Assembly: GCA_963712065.1 (NCBI GenBank)
Contig: CAVQGM010000001.1
Coordinates: 62,001 to 126,000, forward strand
From: CAVQGM01 sp963712065
GTDB lineage: Bacteria > Actinomycetota > Acidimicrobiia > Acidimicrobiales > Acidimicrobilacustridaceae
Direction of reading: 5' to 3'
Length of the DNA stretch: 64,000 nt
Below the pieces are notes generated by a model. It was given only the letters and a program-made list of their open reading frames with translations. It did not search any database and was not told where the DNA came from. Below are positions 58,355 to 64,000 of the stretch, piece by piece. The position numbers and the translations under genes were made by a program. Every line of letters starts with the position of its first letter. The first letter of the stretch is position 1.

Positions 58355-60631
58355 ATGGCCGTCACCGCCAGCACACCGATCGAGCTGATCGACGGCGTCT
58401 ACGACCGGCTCGCCGAGCGTACCGAGATCGGCCGGCGCCGGCTCGGGCGCGGCCTGACCTTCGCCGAGAAGGTCCTGGTCAACCACCTCCGCGATCCGCA
58501 GGCCCAGCAGCTCGAGCGTGGCCGCTCCTACGCCGACCTGCAGCCCGACCGCGTGGCCATGCAGGACGCCACCGCGCAGATGGCGCTGCTGCAGTTCATG
58601 ACCGCCGGCCTCCCCCAGGTGGCCGTCCCGTCCACCGTCCACTGCGACCACCTCATCCAGGCCCGCGAGGACGGCAAGGTCGACCTGCTCGCCGCCATCG
58701 ACACCAACGAGGAGGTCTACGACTTCCTCGAGTCGGTGTCGGCGAAGTACGGGGTCGGCTTCTGGAGGCCGGGCTCGGGCATCATCCACCAGGTCGTGCT
58801 CGAGCAGTACGCCTTCCCCGGCGGGATGATGATCGGCACCGACAGCCACACCCCCAACGCCGGCGGCCTCGGCATGGTCGCCATCGGGGTCGGCGGGGCC
58901 GACGCCGTCGACGTGATGACCGGCTACCCGTTCAACGTCCGTTGGCCCAAGCTCATCGGCGTCCACCTCACCGGCGAGCTCGACGGATGGGCGGCCCCGA
59001 AGGACGTCATCCTCAAGGTGGCCGAGATCCTCACCGTGAAGGGCGGCACCGGCGCCATCGTCGAGTACTTCGGTCCCGGCGCCCGGTCGATCTCGTGCAC
59101 CGGCAAGGCCACCATCTGCAACATGGGCGCCGAGATCGGGGCCACCACGTCGTTGTTCGCCTACGACGACGCCATGGCCCGCTACCTCGAGTCGACCGGA
59201 CGCGGGGCCATCGCCGATGCGGCTGGTGCGGTCGCCCACGACCTGCGGGCCGACGACGAGGTGCTCGCCGAGCCCCGCCGCTTCTTCGACGAGGTCATCG
59301 AGATCGACCTCGGTGCGCTCGAGCCGCTCATCAACGGCCCCCACACCCCCGACCGGGCCCGCCCGGTGAGCGCCCTCGGCGCCGAGGCGGACGCCGAGGG
59401 ATGGCCCGCCGAGATCAGCGCCGCGCTGGTCGGCTCGTGCACCAACTCCAGCTACGAGGACATCACCCGCGCCGCCAGCATCGCCCGCCACGCCGCCGCC
59501 AACGGCCTGTCCTCCCGAACCAAGCTGATGATCACCCCGGGATCGGAGCGGGTCCGGGCCACCATCGAGCGCGACGGCCTGCTCGCCGACCTCGAGGCCA
59601 TCGGCGCCACCGTGCTCGCCAACGCCTGCGGCCCCTGCATCGGCCAGTGGGCGCGTGACGACGTCGCCGAGGGCGAGACCAACGTGATCGTCACCTCCTA
59701 CAACCGCAACTTCCCGAAGCGCAACGACGGGAACCCCAACACCCTTGCCTTCGTGACCTCCCCCGAGACCGTGGTCGCCCTGGCCCTGGCCGGCCGTCTC
59801 GACTTCGACCCCCGCACCGAAGCCCTGACCGCCGCCGACGGCACCGAGGTCCACCTCGAGGTGCCGGTGGGCGAGGAGCTCCCCGGGCACGGCTTCGAGG
59901 GGGGCGACGCCGGCTTCATCGCCCCGCCCGACGACGGCAGCGGCGTCGCCGTGAGGGTCGACCCGGCCAGTGAGCGCCTGCAGCTGCTGGAGGCGTTCCC
60001 GGCGTGGGACGGCGAGGACTTCCTCGACCTGCCGATCCTCGTGAAGGCCAAGGGGAAGTGCACGACCGACCACATCTCGGCGGCGGGCCCGTGGCTCCGC
60101 TACCGCGGACACCTCGAGAACATCTCCGGCAACCTGTACCTCGGCGCGGTCAACGCCTTCACCGGCGAGACCGGCACCGGCAAGGACCAGCTCGACGGCA
60201 CCACCAAGCCGTTCCCCGAGATCGCCCGCCACTACCACGAGGCCGGACAGCCCTGGGTCATGATCGGCGACGAGAACCTGGGCGAGGGGTCGTCGCGCGA
60301 GCACGCCGCCATGGAGCCCCGATTCCGCAACGCCCGGGCCGTGCTGACGAGGTCGTTCGCCCGCATCCACGAGACCAACCTGAAGAAGCAGGGCCTGCTG
60401 CCGCTGACCTTCGCCGATCCGGCCGTCTACGACCAGATCGGGGAGGACGACCGCATCTCGATCCTCGGCCTCGCCGACCTCGCCCCCGACACGCCGGTGG
60501 CGTGTCGGATCACCAGGCCCGACGGCACCACGATCGACTTCGAGGCGCTGCACACGCTCAACGACGAGCAGATCGAGTGGTTCCGAGCCGGTGGAGCCCT
60601 CAACATCATCCGCGCCCGCGAGGCGGGCTGA
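58355..60631 (+). CDS. acn: Aconitate hydratase, mitochondrial type
   Basis: A 758-residue aconitase converting citrate to isocitrate. The [4Fe-4S] cysteines are in LVGSCTNSSYED and NACGPCIGQW. Other blocks are STVHCDHLIQA, MIGTDSHTPNAGGLGMVAIG, KCTTDHISAAGPW and IGDENLGEGSSREHAAMEPR. The length and block spacing match the mitochondrial/Bacteroidetes-type enzyme rather than the roughly 900-residue AcnA common in actinobacteria. A GAGGGGGAA Shine-Dalgarno precedes the ATG. Citrate synthase lies 3 kb downstream on the same strand, but unrelated genes intervene. Confidence 0.95.
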   Translation: MAVTASTPIELIDGVYDRLAERTEIGRRRLGRGLTFAEKVLVNHLRDPQAQQLERGRSYADLQPDRVAMQDATAQMALLQFMTAGLPQVAVPSTVHCDHLIQAREDGKVDLLAAIDTNEEVYDFLESVSAKYGVGFWRPGSGIIHQVVLEQYAFPGGMMIGTDSHTPNAGGLGMVAIGVGGADAVDVMTGYPFNVRWPKLIGVHLTGELDGWAAPKDVILKVAEILTVKGGTGAIVEYFGPGARSISCTGKATICNMGAEIGATTSLFAYDDAMARYLESTGRGAIADAAGAVAHDLRADDEVLAEPRRFFDEVIEIDLGALEPLINGPHTPDRARPVSALGAEADAEGWPAEISAALVGSCTNSSYEDITRAASIARHAAANGLSSRTKLMITPGSERVRATIERDGLLADLEAIGATVLANACGPCIGQWARDDVAEGETNVIVTSYNRNFPKRNDGNPNTLAFVTSPETVVALALAGRLDFDPRTEALTAADGTEVHLEVPVGEELPGHGFEGGDAGFIAPPDDGSGVAVRVDPASERLQLLEAFPAWDGEDFLDLPILVKAKGKCTTDHISAAGPWLRYRGHLENISGNLYLGAVNAFTGETGTGKDQLDGTTKPFPEIARHYHEAGQPWVMIGDENLGEGSSREHAAMEPRFRNARAVLTRSFARIHETNLKKQGLLPLTFADPAVYDQIGEDDRISILGLADLAPDTPVACRITRPDGTTIDFEALHTLNDEQIEWFRAGGALNIIRAREAG

Positions 60632-60648
60632 CGAGGGTCGGTCGACGG

Positions 60649-62079
60649 TCAGTCCTGGCCGGGCCGCCGCTGGGTCTCGTGCTCGGCGTCGACCGCGTCG
60701 GCGCTCGTGCCCGACGGCATCGTGCGGGCGAGCTCCTCGTCGGTGGGATCGTGCCACTCGCGGGCTTCGGGGGGGAGGAGATCGACGATGGCGTCCATGA
60801 TCCGAGCGGTGTCGACCTCGGGGTCGTCGTGGGCGAGCACGATGGGCGGGCCGACCCGCACGGTGACGTCCGGTGGGTCGAAGACGTTCAGGATGTTGGG
60901 CAGCTTGGCGCTCCGTGGCCACACCTTCTCGGTGCCCCACACGCCGAGGGGGATGACGGGGACGTCGGCCATCGCCGACAGCCGGGCCGCGCCCCACCGC
61001 CCCCGCAACGTCGGGTCGAAGAACGCCCGGCCTCGCGGGATCGTGCCCTGCGGGAGGACGGCGACGAGGTCACCGGCCCGCAGCGCAGCCTCCGCCTCGT
61101 GCAGGGGCTCGTCGGAGCCGGAGCCGCGCTCGACGCGGATGCCGCCCATGGCCCGGGCCACGTCGCCGACGATCGGCGCGTCGAACACCTCCTTCTTGCC
61201 GAGGAAGCGCACCGGACGGCCACGCTTGGCGAAGGCGAACCCCATGGCGATGGGGTCGAAGTAGCTGCGGTGGTTGCCGCAGATGACGGCGGCGCCCTCC
61301 GACGGGATGTGCTCGACGCCCTCGATGTGGAAACGGGCGTAGGGCGCGAGCTCGGGTCGGCTGAACGGGAACAGCACCCGCTGCGGTTCGATGCCGAGCA
61401 CCTTGGGCACACCGGGGGGGACGTCGAGGAACTGGATCGGCCAGCGCCGCAGCACCGCGTAGGGCCGCAGCCGCGGGTCGGGGTTCACGGCGACCGGGTG
61501 CCCGACCATCGACAGCAACGGCACGTCGTACCAGCTGTCGCTGTAGGCCCAGCTCTCGTCGAGGTCGACGTCGGTGGCCTCGGCCCACTCGCGCACGGTG
61601 CGGGCCTTGCCCTTGCCCCACACGAACTCGCCGTCGATGGTGCCGGTGTAGCGACCGTCGCGCACGCCGTAGCGGGTGGCGAGCACGACGTCGACGCCGA
61701 GCAGGTCGGCCAGCGGGCGCACCAGGTCGTAGGGCGTGGTGGTGGCGAGCACCACGGTGCGACCCTCGTCATGGTGCTCCTGCACGAGGATGCGCGCGTA
61801 GGGCAGCACCTCGTCGATGAGCTCGGAGGCGGCCGCCTCGCCGGCGGCGCGGGCGGTGGCGCGGTCCCAGCCGCGTGCCAGCTTGGCGCCCTGCCGGGTG
61901 AGGAACATCGACGGCCACGTCTCGCCGACGGCGTTGAACAGGCCGAACAGGAAGCTCTCACCGGGGATCGAACGGTCGGCGATCAGGCCGGCGGCACGGA
62001 GGGCGGCCGAGATCACCGGGCCGCTGGCGCCGCGCAGCAGGGTGCGATCGAGGTCGAACACCGCGGCGGCACGAGCCAT
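60649..62079 (-). CDS. HAD-IB phosphatase fused to PlsC-type acyltransferase
   Basis: A 476-residue bifunctional protein. Residues 1-220 are a HAD-IB domain with the nucleophile motif VFDLDRTLLRGASG (Asp9, Asp11), VVLATTTPYDLVRPL and AYSDSWYDVPLLSMVG. The second half is an LPLAT acyltransferase with ICGNHRSYFDPIAMGFAFAK (H-x4-D), VARAMGGIRVERGSGSDEP, VAVLPQGTIPRGRAFF and VPVIPLGVWGTEKVW. Such fusions resemble two-step phospholipid remodelling enzymes (phosphate removal and acyl transfer), but the actual substrate is unproven. A TAGGTT box ends six bases before the ATG, no Shine-Dalgarno. It is divergent from the LysR gene. Confidence 0.92.
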   Translation of the reverse strand: MARAAAVFDLDRTLLRGASGPVISAALRAAGLIADRSIPGESFLFGLFNAVGETWPSMFLTRQGAKLARGWDRATARAAGEAAASELIDEVLPYARILVQEHHDEGRTVVLATTTPYDLVRPLADLLGVDVVLATRYGVRDGRYTGTIDGEFVWGKGKARTVREWAEATDVDLDESWAYSDSWYDVPLLSMVGHPVAVNPDPRLRPYAVLRRWPIQFLDVPPGVPKVLGIEPQRVLFPFSRPELAPYARFHIEGVEHIPSEGAAVICGNHRSYFDPIAMGFAFAKRGRPVRFLGKKEVFDAPIVGDVARAMGGIRVERGSGSDEPLHEAEAALRAGDLVAVLPQGTIPRGRAFFDPTLRGRWGAARLSAMADVPVIPLGVWGTEKVWPRSAKLPNILNVFDPPDVTVRVGPPIVLAHDDPEVDTARIMDAIVDLLPPEAREWHDPTDEELARTMPSGTSADAVDAEHETQRRPGQD

Positions 62080-62183
62080 CGCGGGAACCTACACCCGGCG
62101 CGTACGAGGCCGCCCGACAGGGCGCGGCAACGGCACCGGTGACCCCCGGACGCCGGAGCCGTACCGCCGGAGCCGGAGCCCCA

Positions 62184-62274
62184 CGGGCCCCTGGGGCCCG
62201 ACGCGCCGGAGCCGCCCGGGGGGAGGGCGGCTCCGGAAGGGTTTCGTGTCGCCGGGGGGATGGCGACCGAAACC
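62184..62274. repeat. Cluster of three strong hairpins in a divergent intergenic region
   Basis: Three structures follow each other: an 8-bp near-palindrome (62184-62200), a perfect 12-bp stem with 7-nt loop (arms 62206-62217 and 62225-62236), and a stem of 7+5 bp with a bulge (arms 62240-62253 and 62262-62274). The flanking genes both start here (62079 minus, 62399 plus), so the hairpins are not terminators of these genes. The rest of the 320-bp gap shows no coding signal. Confidence 0.75.
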
Positions 62275-62398
62275 GTGCCAGAGGGGGGATCGGGGGGGAA
62301 CGATCACGCGCCCTCGGCGTTGGGTTGTCTCGTCATTGTGAACGACCGCACATGATCTGTCCAACAGGTTTGAGTGATACGTGCCATCATGGCCACCG

Positions 62399-63316
62399 AT
62401 GGATCTCCGCCAGCTCAACGCCCTGCTCGCGGTGGCCGACCACGGCTCGTTCTCGGCCGCCGCGCGCGCCCTGCACACCGTCCAGTCGAACGTGTCCACC
62501 CACGTGGCCAGGCTCGAGAAGGAGCTCGGAGCGGTGCTCATCGACCGGGCCTCGGGACAGCTCACCGAGGACGGCGAGGTCGTCGCCGGGCGGGCCCGTC
62601 GGATCCAGGCCGAGCTCGAGGCCATCGTCGCCGACGTGGCCGCCCTCCACGACGTGGTCACCGGCACCGTACGCCTCGGCATCATCGGCACCACCGCCCG
62701 CTGGCTCGTGCCGCCGCTCGTCGAGGCCATGGCCGAGCGCCACCCGCAGGTCCGCCTCGTGGTGGTCGACGCGACCACCTCCTCGCTGGTGCTGCAGCTC
62801 GGCAGCGGGCGGCTCGACCTGGCCGTCGTGAACCTCCCGCTCCCCGACCCCGACCTCGTCACCGAACACCTCTTCGACGAGGACCGCGTGCTCGTCGCCC
62901 CCGTCGGCCACCCCCTCTACGAGCGGCAGCACGTGACGCTGCGCGATCTGGCCTCCTATCCGTTGCTGCTCGAGCCCCGAGGCACGGCGTTCCGCGACGA
63001 GCTCGACGCCCGGTGCCAGACCGAAGGGATCGAGCTGGTCCCGCAGGCCGAGGTCGACGGCATGCGCCTCCTGGCCTCCCTCGCCTTCCAGGGCTTCGGC
63101 GCCGCCCTGCTCCCGGCCAGCGCCGCACCCGGCTGGGTCGGTGGCGACTGGGAGCGGGTGCCGGTCGAGGACCTTCCCGGCCGGTCCGTCGGGGTGGCGA
63201 CCCGCAAGCGGAGCCGGCCGTCGGCGCCGGCGCGGGCGCTGCGTGAGGTCCTAGTCGACGTGGTGGCGACCGAGGCCCCCAAGCAGCCCGGTGTGCGTCC
63301 CTCCCCCGAGCCCTGA
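62399..63316 (+). CDS. LysR family transcriptional regulator
   Basis: A 305-residue LTTR. The winged-HTH is at residues 1-60 (MDLRQLNALLAVADHGSFSA, then HTVQSNVSTHVARLEKELGA). The effector domain begins VRLGIIGTTARWLVPPLVEA and has DLAVVNLPLPDPDLVTEHLF and LLLEPRGTAFRDELDARC. The ATG at 62399 is chosen because family members begin MDLRQL; a GTG at 62381 would add six residues. It is divergent from the HAD-PlsC gene and just ahead of citrate synthase, either of which may be its target. Target and co-inducer unknown. Confidence 0.92.
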   Translation: MDLRQLNALLAVADHGSFSAAARALHTVQSNVSTHVARLEKELGAVLIDRASGQLTEDGEVVAGRARRIQAELEAIVADVAALHDVVTGTVRLGIIGTTARWLVPPLVEAMAERHPQVRLVVVDATTSSLVLQLGSGRLDLAVVNLPLPDPDLVTEHLFDEDRVLVAPVGHPLYERQHVTLRDLASYPLLLEPRGTAFRDELDARCQTEGIELVPQAEVDGMRLLASLAFQGFGAALLPASAAPGWVGGDWERVPVEDLPGRSVGVATRKRSRPSAPARALREVLVDVVATEAPKQPGVRPSPEP

Positions 63317-63402
63317 GCCCGAGGTCATGAACGTTTCGTTACGCCGGCGGGAGCCGAGGGACCCGCACCACTAGGCTGAGCCGAGGGGCCCGACGGGCTC
63401 TC

Positions 63403-63434
63403 CGTCTCGCGGGGATGGCCGGGGCCGCGAGACG
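63403..63434 (+). promoter_or_regulatory. Hairpin in the citrate synthase 5' leader
   Basis: A perfect 10-bp stem (arms 63403-63412 and 63425-63434) with a 12-nt loop lies between a TAGGCT -10-like box (63372-63377) and the GGAGG Shine-Dalgarno at 63451-63455. It could influence translation or mRNA stability. Confidence 0.5.
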
Positions 63435-63459
63435 ACCGGTACGAGGCGGTGGAGGTGTT

Positions 63460-64000
63460 GTGGCCGAGAGCGTGACGATCATCGACAACCGGACCGGTGA
63501 GTCGATCGAGATCCCGATCGTCAACGGGGGCGTCGATTCGGGCGAGTGGTCCAAGTTGCTACCCGGGCTCTGGTTCTACGACCCGTCGTTCGGCACCACC
63601 GCGGCGGCCACCTCCTCGATCACCGAGCTCGACGGCGACAACGGCATCCTCCGCTACCGGGGCTACCCCATCGAGCAGCTCGCCGAGGGGTCGAGCTACC
63701 TCGAGGTGGCCTACCTGCTCGTCAACGGCGAGCTCCCCACCCCCGACCAGCACGAGCAATGGGTGCACGACATCACGTACCACACGTTCATCCACGAGAA
63801 CGTGCGCAAGCGGTTCATGGAGGGCTTCCACCACGACGCCCACCCCATGGGGATCCTCGTGTCCACCCTGGCCGCGCTGTCCACCTTCTACCCCGACGCC
63901 AAGGACATCTTCGACCCCTCGTCGCGGTACAAGCAGATCATCCGGCTCATCGCCAAGATGCCGACGATCGCGGCCGGCGCCCACCGCCACAGCGTCGGCA
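63460..64000 (+). CDS. Citrate synthase, N-terminal part (continues past the window)
   Basis: The first 180 residues of a type II citrate synthase, which condenses oxaloacetate and acetyl-CoA. Recognised: TAAATSSITELDGDNGILRY then RGYPIEQLAEGSSYLEVAYL, LLVNGELPTPDQHEQW, FMEGFHHDAHPMGILVSTLA and YPDAKDIFDP. The first substrate His lies in the HHDAHPM block; the catalytic His and Asp further on are outside the window. The GTG at 63460 has GGAGG four bases upstream. Confidence 0.93.
   Translation, partial: MAESVTIIDNRTGESIEIPIVNGGVDSGEWSKLLPGLWFYDPSFGTTAAATSSITELDGDNGILRYRGYPIEQLAEGSSYLEVAYLLVNGELPTPDQHEQWVHDITYHTFIHENVRKRFMEGFHHDAHPMGILVSTLAALSTFYPDAKDIFDPSSRYKQIIRLIAKMPTIAAGAHRHSVG

Noticed and set aside
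57617..60997. Minus-strand open frame of over 1100 codons opposite aconitase
   Set aside because: Shadow of aconitase; the gntR gene at its end is in a different true frame.

Overview
The window is high-GC actinobacterial DNA with almost no space between genes, overlapping ATGA/GTGA gene junctions and frequent GTG starts. The gene content fits an Acidimicrobiia-like member of the Actinomycetota: WS/DGAT, an SDR-HAD fusion reductase, a mitochondrial-type aconitase, both PPDK and PEP synthase, a DUF222/HNH gene and a Tad pilus locus. This placement is inferred from gene content, not from a phylogeny. There is no rRNA, CRISPR array or complete insertion sequence.

Layout. 1-9.4 kb is accessory: a frame-broken adenylate cyclase/AAA regulator running off the left edge, a UspA protein, a secreted protein, gene fragments next to a 40-bp direct repeat (3955 and 8007), WS/DGAT, a flavodoxin-fold reductase, a C_GCAxxG_C_C protein and a frameshifted DUF222/HNH gene. 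9.5-13.7 kb carries tRNA-Met and tRNA-Asn, an HTH protein ending inside tRNA-Asn, and the dnaG-rpoD pair. 13.7-27.2 kb is housekeeping: glyS-ppdK, uppS-recO, a DinG-like helicase and the phoH-ybeY-CBS transporter-like-era operon. 28.2-37.6 kb is a Tad/Flp-type pilus locus (CpaB-like, CpaE-like, CpaF, TadB, TadC, a small pilin-like protein, three TadE/G-like proteins) interrupted by two crotonases and a secreted protein. 37.7-44.3 kb holds PEP synthase, an MFS exporter and divergent murF/ddl. 44.4-51.3 kb is a TetR-flanked four-gene lipid operon (acyl reductase-HAD fusion, zinc alcohol dehydrogenase, LarA-like DUF2088 protein, PlsC-type acyltransferase). 51.7-64 kb holds gltB behind a structured leader, small membrane proteins, a GntR regulator, aconitase, a HAD-PlsC fusion, a LysR regulator and the start of citrate synthase.

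How the parts connect. Cell-wall synthesis (uppS, murF, ddl), replication and transcription (dnaG, rpoD, recO, DinG-like), ribosome maturation (era, ybeY) and central carbon/nitrogen metabolism (ppdK, ppsA, acn, citrate synthase, gltB) are interspersed. The most promising little-described unit is the TetR-controlled operon at 45.1-51.3 kb. Its reductase could supply fatty alcohol to the WS/DGAT at 4.4 kb, but the LarA-like and dehydrogenase genes suggest a more specific envelope lipid.

Two general properties matter to a user. Many genes have a TANNNT box ending 6-9 nt before the start codon and no Shine-Dalgarno, which suggests leaderless mRNAs. Five otherwise intact genes each carry exactly one extra base (8616, 32459, 47373, 47880, 57678), which looks more like assembly error than five independent pseudogenes.
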